A stretch of 62,500 nt of DNA from Prorocentrum cordatum (GCA_963575745.1 CAUYUJ010015826.1:873930-936429), one strand, 5' to 3'. Positions 31,721 to 42,214 are shown, counted from the stretch's first letter. Notes: a model not told the origin generated them from the sequence alone. Translations and numbers: made by a program.

Positions 31721-31825
31721 TGGGTTCGTGGGTCGGTACTGTTGTTGTGGGAGTGTACTTTCTGTGTCCGATGGCGCTGAGTTCTCAGGAAGTTCCTTCA
31801 GGGCCAGCCCATCCTCCGGCCCCAG

Positions 31826-31936
31826 GTGCCGAGCGACCTCGCGAACATCTCAACCGAGAGCGGCGGCGTCAGCTTTCGCCCGAGCGAGGCAGCGACCGTG
31901 GTGGCCGGCTGGGAGAAAGCCTGGGCGGCGACGGAG
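31826..31936 (+). CDS. Probable HAD gene exon d (37 codons)
   Basis: The reading is VPSDLANISTESGGVSFRPS then EAATVVAGWEKAWAATE, preceded by the acceptor CGGCCCCAG. Third positions are almost all C or G, unlike the flanks. Both ends are phase 0, the same as exons c and e. The exon starts GTGCCGAGC, and the intron after exon c starts GTGCCAAGC, the short end-repeat seen at other introns of this gene. If used, it inserts 37 residues between ..REKGIE and VVRDHALHV... Exons c and e also join in frame without it, so it may be alternative, or belong to another gene. Confidence 0.45.
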
Positions 31937-32120
31937 GGAGTGAGGAGGAGGAGGAGTGAGGAGGAGGAGGAGGACGAGGACGACGACGCCGACGACGACG
32001 ACGACGACGACGAGGACGACGAGGACGAGAAGGGGAAAGGGGAGGAGGAGGAGGAGGACGAGGAGGAGGAGGAGGTGCAGAGAAGGCGAAGAGGAGGAGG
32101 AGGAGGAGGACCAGAGTAAA
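31937..32120 (+). repeat. GAGGAG/GACGAC microsatellite
   Basis: Purine-rich trinucleotide run immediately after exon d (poly-Glu/Asp frame on plus, poly-Ser/Pro on minus). The coding signal stops at its edge. Confidence 0.85.
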
Positions 32121-32160
32121 GCCGAGAAGCATCGACGATGTTACAGTAAACCATCCCTCC
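32099..32160 (-). repeat. 62-bp repeat, inverted partner of 12443-12505
   Basis: The minus-strand copy of the repeat described at 12443, containing GTAACATCGTCGATGCTTCT. Here it overlaps the end of the GAGGAG run. Confidence 0.6.
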
Positions 32161-32499
32161 TTTTTGTAGGGCTCCAGCGCCGGCCCAGAACTCTCGTTTA
32201 GCAGGCAAGCCTGTCCCCCAGTGCCAAGTTCGCGTAGGGCCGGCGGAATTCGTTGCGATAATAGCGGGGTAGAATTTCGTTCTAGTTTAAATTGCGCCAG
32301 AGGAAAGCCCCAATCAGTGGACGGCTTGATCGATAAGGAGATCGACCGGGAACCTGGGAACCCAGAACCCACCGAAATCGGCCCGGAACCAATAACCAGG
32401 AAGCCGAGCTGGGAACCCGGAACTGGGAACCCAGGAACCCAACCGGCCACCAAAATCGGCGGGACATTTCCGCCAAATCTTTCAATTTCCGCTAGGACC

Positions 32500-32860
32500 C
32501 CTTCAGTTCAAGCACTGATTGGGGAAAGATACGTTTCGCGCGTGCCCGCTCGATGAAAGTTCGCCCCCCATCTCGGATCCTCGATAAACACAGAATCCGC
32601 AGACCCTCGTTTTTCATAGGAAAACAGCAGGTGCGGAGCGTCTGGCGCAGAATCTTGAATGAATGACGAAGTCTGAAGGCCCTAAATGTTGCAGGCAATG
32701 CGCACATGTTGATTTCATGCTTGCCCGCTCGGGGATGGCGCATCTTGCGCGAAGAAGCGTCCAGGATGTCTCGAGCGGAGCGCTTGTCTTGCAGAACTCG
32801 AAGGGCGTCGGCGCCCCAGGGTGCCCAGGTGGTTTGTAGGAATGCGGAGCTTCGCCCCAG
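32500..32860 (+). mobile_element. Composite satellite element X, 5' module, copy 2
   Basis: The diverged match to 28390-28860 (ATCTCGGATCC, GATAAACA, GTGCGGAGCG, ATGTCTCGAGCGGAGCG). It is followed by the 42-bp satellite from about 32870. Upstream, 32290-32500 is rich in GGGAACCC words and again resembles 34255-34345 (CGGCCACC, AAATCGGCG, TTAGGACCCC). Confidence 0.6.
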
Positions 32861-32869
32861 AGCGGAACA

Positions 32870-33240
32870 CGAGCGAAAACACGTGGGTCCCTTCCGCCCT
32901 AGGGCGGGATCAGCGGGAAAACACGTGGGTCCCTTTCGCATCAGAGCGGAGCCACCGTGAAAACACAGGGGTCCCTTGGGCCCCAGGGCGGAAGCGTGAA
33001 GTCACGTGGATCCTTTGCGCCCCAGGATGGGACACGAGTGAAAACACAATTGTCTTCTTCATCCCCTGATCCCCTGAGCGGAACAAACTTGAAAAAAATG
33101 TGGTTCCTAACGCCCCAGAGCAGAACAAGCGTGAAAACACTGGGGTTCTTTTCGCCCCAGAGCACAGAGAGCATGAAAACACGTGGGTTCCTTTCGCCCC
33201 ATAGCGGAACAAACGTGAAAACGGAACAAGCGTGAAAACA
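32870..33240. repeat. 42-bp satellite, block 3
   Basis: About nine units with CCTTTCGCCCC-type variants of the 42-bp repeat. It ends where a different 60-100 base repeat starts. Confidence 0.8.
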
Positions 33241-33621
33241 CAGGGGGATCTAAGATGGTTGCCCCTTGCCCCTCGCAGGAATGACGTCTTTTTTTGTGTC
33301 CAGGCCATCCAGAGGGGTATCTAACATGGTGGCCCCGAGCTGGAGCCACGTGTTTTCGCGCGCCCAGGCCACCCCGAGGGGTATCTAACATGGTGGCCAC
33401 TAGCTATAATCATGTGTTTTTACGTGTGCGGCCCGCCCACGACGGGGGTATCTAACATGCGGTCGTTTGGGAGCCAGACAAAATCAACACATCGACACCA
33501 TATGTATAATAATTTGATACAGTTTCTTCGGCCGGAGATTTTCCACATGTACCCCTGGGGCATCTAAAACAGTAATCCCAAGCTGTAACCACGGTGTTTT
33601 CACGTGTCCAGGCAGCCCAGG

Positions 33622-33672
<51 letters not shown>

Positions 33673-33830
33673 TGGTGGTCCCGAGCTGGAACCATGTTTT
33701 GACGTGTCCAGGCCACCCAGCGGTACCCAGGCCATCCAGGGAGATATCCAACATTGTGGTCCTGAGCCGTAACCATGTGTTTTCATATGTCCGGGCCACC
33801 TAGAACGGGCTTCTGACATTCTACGGGCGA
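33240..33830. repeat. Tandem repeat with GGTATCTAACATGGTGG
   Basis: About eight diverged units of 58-110 bases containing TATCTAACATGGTGGCC, CCGAGCTGGAACCA and GTGTTTTCACGTGTCCAGGC. One unit is expanded by an (AT)n run at 33625-33670. Another single unit occurs at about 34505-34545. Confidence 0.7.
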
Positions 33831-33869
33831 AGAACGGTATGATACCGGAGAAAACCCCAATCATCTTTT

Positions 33870-34192
33870 TTAGGCCTATAGGGCTATAAGGCTCTGGAGC
33901 TATAGGGCTATAGGGCTATAGGATTATAGAGCTATAGGGCTATAGGGCAATAGGGCAATAGGACTATAAGGTTACAGGGCTATATGGCCATAGGGCCATA
34001 GGGCCATAGGGCTATAGGGCTATAGGGCTATAGTGTTATAGGGCTGTAGGGCTATAGGGCTAAGGGGCTATAAGGCTCTAGGGCCATCGAGCTATGGGGC
34101 TATAGGGCAATAGCCCTATAGGAGGGCTATTAGGGCTATAGGGCTATAGAGTTATAAGGCTATAAAGCTACAAGGCTATAGGGCTATGGGGC
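33870..34192. repeat. AGGGCTAT octamer array
   Basis: About 320 bases of the 8-mer AGGGCTAT with variants (AGGCTCT, AGGGCAAT, AGGGCCAT). TAGCCCTA/TAGGGCTA is self-complementary. It is not the TTTAGGG-type telomere repeat. 34192-34265 continues with GGGCACC words. Confidence 0.9.
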
Positions 34193-34368
34193 ACCTGGGC
34201 AGCCCCTGGCACCTCCGGGCACCCCCGGGCAACACCCAGGCACCCCGGCACCCGGGCACCCGGGTCGGCCACCGAAATCGGCGACGAATTTCACTTAACC
34301 ACATGAATCCGTTAGGACCCCCCCCAGAGGCAAGCTCTGATTTGGGAAAAACATTTTTTTTTGATGTC

Positions 34369-34461
34369 GGGGGCGCCTGTCCCTGGGCGGCTGGAAAGTT
34401 TTTACCCTTCGGGTGGCACGTCAAGGTATAAATTTTCCAGCCGCCCTGGGGCAGCGCCCCC
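34369..34461. mobile_element. Fold-back element, 37-base arms
   Basis: The left arm runs 34369-34406 (GGGGGCGCCTGTCCCTGGGC then GGCTGGAAAGTTTTTACC). The right arm, 34425-34461, reads GGTATAAATTTTCCAGCCGC then CCTGGGGCAGCGCCCCC. They pair over nearly the full length with an 18-base loop. It lies between two segments of composite element X copy 2. Confidence 0.65.
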
Positions 34462-34544
34462 GGTGACGGAAACGTTCATTTTATACCGTTCTTCGCCCGC
34501 TAAAACATGGTGGTCCCGAGCTGGAACCGAGTGTTTTCACATGT

Positions 34545-36330
34545 CAGGACGGCAAGCGTGAAAACATTTGGGTCCCTAACGCCCCAGAGCGGGACAGGCG
34601 TCAAAACACGTGGGGCGTGAAAGCACTTGGGTTTATTTCGCTCCAGAGAGAATAAGCGTGAAAACACGTGGGTCCTTTTCGCCCTAGAGCAGGACCAGCC
34701 TGAAAACACAATGGTGGCTAACGTTTCAGAGCGGGACAAGCGTGAAAACACAGGTCTTGACGCCCCAGAGTGGTACAAGCGAGAAAACACTAAGGTTGTT
34801 ACCCCCCCGAGCGGGACAAGCGTGAGAACATGTTGTGTCCTAACGCACACGGGCGGGACATGCGTAAAGACACATTGCTTCCTGCCGCCCCAGAGCGGGA
34901 CAGGCGTGAAAACACATGGGCTCCTAACGCCCCAGAGCGGGACAAGCGTTAAAATATGCGCGCTCCTGACACCCCAGAGCGGGACAAGCGTGAAGACACA
35001 TGGGTTCTTGGCGCCCCAGGGCACGGCAAGCGTTAAAACACTTGGGTTCCTAACGCCCCAGGGCAGGGCAGGCGTGAAAATGTGCGAAGTCTTAACGCAC
35101 CCGAGCGGGACAAGCGTGAAACCACATGGGTTCCTGTCCAGAGCAGGACGAGCGTGAAACCACATGGGCTCTCATCTCAACGCCCCAGGACGGGACAGGT
35201 ATGGCATCACAAGGGTCCTTGACGCCCCAGAGCAGACAAACTTCGAAACACTCTGGTGCTTTCCCCTCACAGCGGGACGAGCGTGAAAACACGCGGGGTC
35301 TTTGCACCCCAGGGCTGGAGAAACGTGAAACCACATGGGCTCCTAACGCCCCCGAGCGGGACAAGCGTGAACACATTTGGGTTCCTAACGCCCCAGAGCG
35401 GGGCAGGCGTGAAAACACGCGGGGTCTTAACGCCCCTGAGCGGGACAAGCGGGAAACCACATGGGTCCTTGACGCCCCAAGACGGGACAAGTGTGAAAAC
35501 ACATAGGATCCTCACGCTCCAGAGCGGGACAAGCGTGAAAATACGTTGGTGCCTAACGCTTCAGAGCGGGACGGGCGTGAAAACATTTGAGGTCTTAACG
35601 CCCCAAAGCGGGGCAAGCGTGAAAACACATAGTTTCTTGACGCCCCCGTGCGGGACAAGCGTGAACACACGTGGGCTCTTACCGCCCCATAGCGTGACAA
35701 GCATGACACCACATGGGCTCCTAACGCCCCAGAGCGGGACAAGCCTGGAAACACGTGGGGTCCTAACCCCCGAGAGCGGGACAAGCGTGAAGACACATGG
35801 GTTTTGGCGCCCTGGAGCACGGTATTGCGTGAAAACACGTGGGGTCGTAACGCCCCAGAGTTTGGTACGCGTGAAAACACATGGGCTCCCAACGCCCCCG
35901 AGCGAGACAAGCGTGAACACGCGTGGGGTCCCAACGCCCCAGCGCGGGACAAGCGTGAACACACGCAGGTTTCTAACGCCCCAGAGCGGAACGAGCGTGA
36001 CAACACATGGGAGTTTAACGCCCAGAGCGAACATATGCGGGTCCCTAACGCACCAGAGCGGGACAAGCGTGAACACACGCAGGTTTCTAACGCCCCAGAG
36101 CGGAACGAGCGTGACAACACATGGGAGTTAAACGCCTTAGAGTGGGACAGGCGTAACAACACGCGGGGTCTTAACGCTCCAGAGCCAGACAAGCGTGAGC
36201 GGGACAAGCGTGAAAGCACTCAGGTGCTTAACACCCCAGAGAGGGACAGTCATGAAAACACGTGGGGCCTTACTAACGCACCGAGCGGGACACGCGTGAA
36301 AACACCTGGGTTCTTAACGCCCCAGAGCGA
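34545..36330. repeat. 42-bp satellite, block 4
   Basis: The largest block, about 42 units of the 42-bp repeat. Some higher-order duplication is visible (35960-36020 repeats at 36060-36125). Open frames of 130-290 codons on both strands come from the unit length. Confidence 0.85.
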
Positions 36331-36790
36331 TTTTCGTGCCGCTTTTCTTGTCCGTTCCGTGTCGCGCCCTTTGCCACGTCTTTTGACATGTCCTTTGGCA
36401 CATCCACGAGTGCGCCCCTGGCGCATCCCGTGGCGCGTCCATGCGCCCTGCGCCACGTGTCGTCTCGTCCCTGTGCGGAACTAAATCGGATCTTGAGCTC
36501 GAGCTGATTGAGCGTCCAATACGTGCCAGCTGCAACCAGCTCTGGGCCAGCTATTCGCTCAGGCAGCTCGAGCTAAAGGTCCAGATCAGTTCGGTCAGGA
36601 TTCGGGTTCCAAGGGTGACATGGTTCACAACGCAATTAATCGCGGCATGACACCTATCATTTTAGCACGGCGCAGCACAGCACAATCTTTGGCACGGTGC
36701 ATCACGTTCGATATCTTCCGCATAGCCGCCCAATCAAGTATCTTGAAAACGTAACCGCATCGCGTGTCTAAATCATTTCCCGAGTTCTCG
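36330..36790 (+). mobile_element. Composite satellite element X, 3' module, copy 2
   Basis: The match to 31206-31720 (CATGCGCCCTGCGCCACG, then CGGATCTTGAGCTCGAGCTG, GATCAGTTCGGTCAGGATTC, CTTGAAAACGTA). Same position relative to the satellite as copy 1. Confidence 0.65.
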
Positions 36791-36829
36791 CGCCGATCAT
36801 GTCATCCTGATGGTATTCCTCCGCCGCCT

Positions 36830-36856
36830 CATGCTCAGCATCAGCATCATCATCAC

Positions 36857-36887
<31 letters not shown>

Positions 36888-36990
36888 GGCTTGATCCTGG
36901 TTAGTGCCATCCTCTTCATCATCAACAGCATCATCACCATCATCATTACAATCATCTTCATCAGTTTCATCGTCATCATCATATCATTTC
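36830..36990. repeat. CAT/ATC trinucleotide microsatellite
   Basis: A (CAT)n run with interruptions, directly after the 3' module of element X. A GATGAT run likewise follows the 3' module copy that ends at 42500. Confidence 0.9.
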
Positions 36991-37189
36991 GTGGCTCAAG
37001 CTTTTACGGAGTCACAGGCCCCCGGGCGCACTTGCACCTTCGCGTTGTTTGCTGCCGCTCCTTCGCGGTGGCGCTGCGATGGCGTGCTCGGCCAGGCTTG
37101 AATGGATCTTGGCCCAATTTACTATTGGACGACAGTTCCGCTGCAGACTCAACGTGTGCCCTGGGCGGATCGTGATGCACTTCATCCTT

Positions 37190-38660
37190 CTGCTTGTATT
37201 TGCCCCTGAGATGTGCAAGATTTTCCCATGCGTATTGGGTCAATCGTTGCGAATGGCGGTGCCCGAGGCGGTGGTTGTGGATCATGGTCATATTTCTTCG
37301 CCTGGGGAAACGCGTGTCGGTCACACTCAAGACGCTTCCTCATACGCACGGTGTTGGGGCCGATTTTTCTGGAGGTGTCGATTCTCATGATGATGTTGGA
37401 GCCGTTCAGCATGGAGGTGCTGGCCACGCTGTCTGGGTGCTCGCTGCTCTCGCAGATTTTGGTCGTCAACCGCCGTGCGCTAAACGCGGCCATGAAGATG
37501 CCGTTCATCGTGAAGGTGGAGGAGCGGTCCATCCTGGCCCTGCAGATGCTTGGGGGTTTCCTGAGGGCTTCGATTGTCGGCATGCACTTGGCGGGCCTGG
37601 CCGCGCTAGTGGAGTTTCTGGTGATGCGGTCGCTCACGGCGTTCCTGGCTCTCCCGATCGTCGGCCTGCCGATGGCGCTAAAGATCGCGTCGCCCCTGTA
37701 GTTGCGGTGCTAGTATACATCATGTTCGCGGTTATTTCGATCGTCGGCCTGGTATTCGCGATCTTGGCCAGGCGTACGGTGGTCCTTGCGATGGAGGGTT
37801 CAGAGTCCTCTTGGTGTTTCTGGTCGTTGGCCTGCTGATGACATTCCGAGAGATTCTCGTGGTATTCATGGTCGTGCGGACGCTCACGGGATTTCTAATG
37901 TTCCTGATCGTCGGCCTGTTGATGGCATTCGTGGTGGTGCCTGTACTCGTGATGTTCCTGGTCTCTTCGATCGTCGGCCTGCCGATGGCGCTAAAGATCG
38001 CGCCGCCCCTGGGGCTCCTGGAGGTGCTAGTACTCAAGGCGTTTTAGGTTCTTTCGGTCGTCGGTTTGATAATCGCGATATTGTCTAGGCTCATTGTGGT
38101 CCTTGCGATGGGGATGTTGAGAGTCTTCTCGGTGCTTCTGATCGTTGGTCTGCTGATGACACTCCTTGAACTTGTCGTGGCATTCATAGTCGTACGGGCG
38201 CGCACGGGGCTCCTGATTTTCCTTATCGTCGTTCTGGTGGTGGCTGTCGTGGTGGTGTTGGTATTCACTATGTTCCTGGTCCTTTCGGTCGACGGCCATC
38301 TGATGGTGATCTGGGCCTGGCTCTCGGTGGGTCTTGCGACGGGGATGCGCAGACTTTTCTTTGTGCTCCTGACAGTTGGCCTGCCGATGAGATTCCATGT
38401 ATTTCTGGTGGTGTTCATGTGAGTGCGGATGCCCGCGGAGTTCCTGGCGTTCCCGATCGTCGCTCTGCTGATGGCGTTCGTGACCGTGCTCCTCGTGTTC
38501 TTAGTGATGCCGATTCTCTGGCTGTACCTGGTGTTTTCGATATTCGGCCCGATGGAGGTGTACACGGTGGTGATCGTGGTATTCTTCTTGGTGCGGATGT
38601 TCATGGAGGGTCCCGTGCGTTGATCGTCGGCCTGCCGATGGATCTTCAAGTGGACGCGAT
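37190..38660. repeat. About fourteen copies of an 80-bp repeat
   Basis: The word GATCGTCGGCCTGCCGATGG and variants recur about every 80 bases (37658, 37740, 37822, 37904, 37969, 38055, 38140, 38290, 38450, 38620). Plus-strand frames give hydrophobic peptides that mimic membrane segments, and minus-strand frames give Arg/Thr/Asn-rich peptides. I treat both as by-products. 38660-39470 holds (AT)n at 38831-38860 and (CAT)n at 39176-39210 and no clear gene. Confidence 0.7.
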
Positions 38661-39476
38661 GGTGGTCATGATTCCCGGCTGGCCTCTCCGCCTCACAAAT
38701 GGCCCGTGGAGAAGACGGCGACGACATAGATTTTTCTCAGGTTCCTGCTTTCCCTACAAGTGCCGAGTCTAGCGCGGGGCAGTTTACATTCGTGCGTGTT
38801 ATTCCAGGTCCCGGTACAAGGAGGTAAAGCTATATATATATATATATCATATATATATGTGTGTGTTAGTGCAAGCCGTGCACGGATGTTGCAATGATGA
38901 CGTCCTTCGGCTCGTTCGCCACGCATTTTGATGGCAATTTAGATACTTTGAACAACCACCTGCGCACATACTTTCGCCATCCTCAGCTTGCTTGGCCAAT
39001 CCTGTATCACAGAGTCCGTGCACAGGTTGCGCAATTTGACAGAGGCAGCGGCATGGTAGTGACTGCGGCAGAAGGAAGTCCTTGCGGCGCTCGGAGCCGA
39101 GGACGCTGAGGCCGAGACAAAGAAGAAACCGCATTCACCGAAGAACGAATAATAAGGGCGCTGGGGGTGGAACGCATCATCATCACCATCATCATCATCA
39201 TCATCATCTTGGCCTTGCTCTACTTCTGCAGTCATTTCCCTCCCATGCGATCCTGTGCCCCGTTCGTTTCCTCTGAACCTCACCGCGCGTGTCCAGCGCA
39301 TTAGGAAAATAATCACACAGTTTTGAGTTAGCAAGGCAGGCGTTGTGCATGTATTTCGACCATCCGTGGTGGTTGGGTGGTTTTGCCTTTCAGAGCAGCG
39401 AACGTGCATCACGTGCTTTGGTCAACTTGCAGATTCGCCCAACGCGCTCTCGCAGCTTTTATTTTGTCCAGCTGAG

Positions 39477-39601
39477 GTGGTGAGGGATCACGCCTTGCAT
39501 GTGAGGACGAAGGTCGCGAAGATGCTCGACGAGCCCACCGTGGACGAGTTGCAGGTGGAGCTAGAGCTCATGCGGCAGTGGCTCCCGCTGATGGCGACTG
39601 G
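39477..39601 (+). CDS. HAD phosphatase-like gene, exon e
   Basis: The acceptor is CCAGCTGAG before GTG 39477, phase 0. It reads VVRDHALHVRTKVAKMLDEP then TVDELQVELELMRQWLPLMA. The RTK-x-KML-x-EPT-x-EL..W-LPL pattern is what follows the HAD core in this dinoflagellate family as I recall it. The hexamer GAGGTG lies at both ends of the joined intron (27837-27842 and 39474-39479). The 3' end is uncertain: a GT at 39602 could be a donor, or translation may run on to the TGA at 39678-39680 through an acidic EEEDDEDEK tail. Confidence 0.75.
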
Positions 39602-40429
39602 GTGGTTTTCAACGAGAAGACGATTCCGCCATTGTCGCCGGTTTGTCCAGGAGGAGGAGGACGACGAAGACGAAAAGTGAAGGGGGAAATGAAGGGTGTG
39701 GGCGGGGGGCGGAGGGGTTGAGGAGGAGAGCGAGGCGGATGGAGGTATGGGAGCAGGAGCAGGAGAAGGAGCAGTAGGGGGAAAAGGGCGAGATTGAAGA
39801 TGAGACGGGGTAGGACCAGCGGTGAGGAGGAAACTGAGGGGGAGGATGGCCGCCACGTGGGCGGGGAGCATATGTCGCATTGTCCACACCCTGCGGACCA
39901 GGACGACTTGAAGGTCGCATCGCGTCATCAGACAGTGCCCCCGCTTCCGAATTAGAATCTGTCTCATTTTGGGGAAGCGAGGCGCTGGCATCGCAACATA
40001 TGGTTTCAGTTTGTACGCGCAATTGCTCTGGAGGGCCTTCGGAGCTGGCCGTGGAGGCCCAAAAGGGGGCCCCCAAGGGCCCGAAATGGGGAGACAAAAT
40101 GCGCCCCGAAGGCGCCGCCAAAAAGATTTGAACATCGAACTCGTTTTGGAAGCTGTCTTGAAGCAGTTCTGAAGCTCGAAAGGGTCGATGGCGCAGCCGG
40201 GCGGCGGATTGGCGGAGGCCTTTGGGGGGGGACCAGGGCTGTTTAAAGCCTTGTAAGGAGCCCTCGTGATTAAATCCCACGCGCCCCTCAGCCCAGTGGG
40301 CGGGCGGATTCAAGAGGCTTGCGCCATTCCGACGACTCCCAGAAGAGGCAACAAAAATCAACGGATTTGATTGTTGGCATTCCAGTGGCCTTCGGCCCAT
40401 CCCGCGACCGTGCCTAGCTCGTGAGCCAA

Positions 40430-40860
40430 AGGCTTCGTCAGAGCCAGCAGGGGTCGCTTGGGAAGCCTCTGGGGAGCTTCTTTGAGGCAGTACCGAATCC
40501 TCGTGGGGACCGTTTGGGCGCCTCTCGGGGCACTCTCGTGGGCTTTGTTGGGGCCTCTCGGGGCTTCTTGGTGGTCCGTCGGGCACCTGCTGGCGGTCTC
40601 GGGTCTCCTCTTGGGGCGGAGGCCTCGAACCGTCAGTTCGATGTTGCATGTTGGGCCCCTGTTGAGAGGCCGTCTTGTGGCTCTCTTGGACCATCTTGGG
40701 CCACTCTTGGGGGCCTCTGGGGCCGTCCTGGTGCGATGTCGGGGTCCCGTCGGCGCCCTCTGGGCGGTCCTCTTGGACCGCCCTCTCGCGACGATCCCGG
40801 GCGGTTGTGGGGCCTCCTCGGCGCGTCGGAGCCCTGCTTGTGCAAGCTGTGATGGGCTGC
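40430..40860 (+). repeat. GAGGCC/CTTGG-rich dispersed repeat, copy 2
   Basis: The same texture as 10590-10860 (CTCTCGGGGC, TCTTGGACC, GGGCCTCT). 39690-40430 before it holds A/G-rich and GC-rich sequence without a convincing gene. Confidence 0.5.
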
Positions 40861-40948
40861 CAGGTCCAGGTTTCCCCCGGCGCCCGCGAGCTGCCACCGC
40901 GTGTCTTCAGCGCGGGTCCCTCTCCGCCCGTGGGCGGGGCAACCTCGC

Positions 40949-41144
40949 AGGCCTAGAGGTTGACACCAACACCAGGATCGGCGGTGTGCCTCCACCGAGG
41001 GAGGACGATCCCGATCTCGGTAATGGTGGTAATATTCTGGCTTCAAGGTGACCGAACTATTACCACCAACACCGAAATCTAAGGTCATCTTCCCCATGTG
41101 TAGGCGAACGCCTTGTGCTGGTGTTGGTGCCAATTTCCAGGCCT
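40949..41144. mobile_element. Fold-back element F, copy 1
   Basis: The left end reads AGGCCTAGAGGTTGACACCA. The reverse complement of the right end reads AGGCCTGGAAATTGGCACCA, and both continue ACACCAG. Pairing extends about 75 bases inward to GGTGGTAATA. A second copy is at 55542-55718. No coding capacity; MITE-like. Confidence 0.75.
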
Positions 41145-41439
41145 CCCACAACCGCCGCACACGCATGGCTGCTCTCGCCCGCGAGATGGCACCAGGTGCT
41201 CTTGCACTCGTCTCGCGCGGGTGCCCGTCGCCTGTGGGCCTCGGGACCAGCCTGGTCACGTGGGTTCCTTTCGCCTCGTAGCCGAAGCCATGGATCGTTG
41301 CGTGGGCTTCTTCGCCCGCAGGCCTCGGGGGGAGGCACAAAACGCATGGGTTCCTCTCCCGCGTGAGCTGAAGCCACGTGTTTTGCATGGGTTCCTGACG
41401 CCCGGGAGGGGAGGCACTTTTGGGCAACTCCCGCGGGGT

Positions 41440-41640
41440 GGCGTCGTGTCATCGGAGGCTCGAGTGTGTCGCATATTGATGAGGATGTCTCGAGCGAAGC
41501 GCTTGTTGTGCAGGATTAGTTGAGGATGTCTCGAGCGAGGGCTTGGCCTGCAGCGAAACGTTTCTTCTGCAGGATGTGCTGAGGATGTTTCTCGCGAGAT
41601 GTCTGTTCTGCATAATTTGAGGAGGTGTCGAGCGGGGGCC
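41440..41640 (+). repeat. Tandem repeat of GAGGATGTCTCGAGCGA
   Basis: Three to four units of about 57 bases. The word ATGTCTCGAGCG also ends the 5' module of element X copy 2. A 3' module copy follows directly, so 41440-41930 may be a satellite-less version of element X. Confidence 0.6.
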
Positions 41641-41649
41641 TTGTCGTCT

Positions 41650-41930
41650 CGGTGCGTTTCGATTCGGCGTGGATTCGTCCCCCGTTCGGTCCGCCCCCAC
41701 CTCGGAACTGAAGCGGATCGTGAGGTCGAGCTGGTTGAACGCCCCGCACGTTTCGATCGATTTGCAGCTATCTCTGGGCTAGCCATGCGCGTAGGCACCT
41801 GGAGCTAAAGATCCAAATCAGTTCGGTCAGAATCCGCATGCCAAGGGCGGCTTGATCGACAACGCGATAGGGTACAGCACAGTTCAATTGCATGGTGCAG
41901 CACAGTGCAGCACAGCACGGGCCAATCGCA
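41650..41930 (+). mobile_element. Element X 3' module, copy 3
   Basis: Shares GATCGTGAGGTCGAGCTGG, CAGTTCGGTCAGAATC and the GCACAGCACAG-type words with 31206-31720. Confidence 0.55.
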
Positions 41931-42214
41931 ACGTACGCCAGGATCGCGGCATGGGTTACTTGCGGGGAGCCTTTGCCTCTCGGAGTGCGGCTCCTTCAGG
42001 AGATGCCATGCAGTTTCACAATGGTGACCCGATACGTATCCGGCTCGTCCTAGTTTCGGTCTGTCGTGTTTCGTTTCGAGTAGGATTGGTTCGGTATTCG
42101 TCTAGGTTCGTATTTGTTCGGCTAGTCTTGATACAGTTCGTCGTGTCTCGGTTCGCCGCGTTTGTGCATACATTACCGGTGCGTTTCGCGCTGATTTAGA
42201 TGCGCCCCCTCTTG

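Noticed and set aside
33870-34192. Interstitial telomere repeat
   Set aside because: The unit is AGGGCTAT, eight bases, not TTTAGGG, and it varies strongly.
34500-36219. Long frames on both strands with TLVPLWGVRN-type repeats
   Set aside because: The 42-bp satellite is 14 codons long and open in several frames; similar peptides occur at every satellite block.
28860-36330. CRISPR array
   Set aside because: Repeats are contiguous tandem units with no unique spacers, in eukaryotic DNA, and there are no cas genes.
36981-37000. Possible SL relict (CATTTCGTGGCTCAAG)
   Set aside because: It differs by a two-base insertion and the CAT part comes from the adjoining microsatellite; no gene follows.
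37190-38660. Possible multi-pass membrane protein on the plus strand
   Set aside because: Hydrophobic stretches repeat with the 80-bp DNA period and the frame is broken by stops; the repeat explains them.
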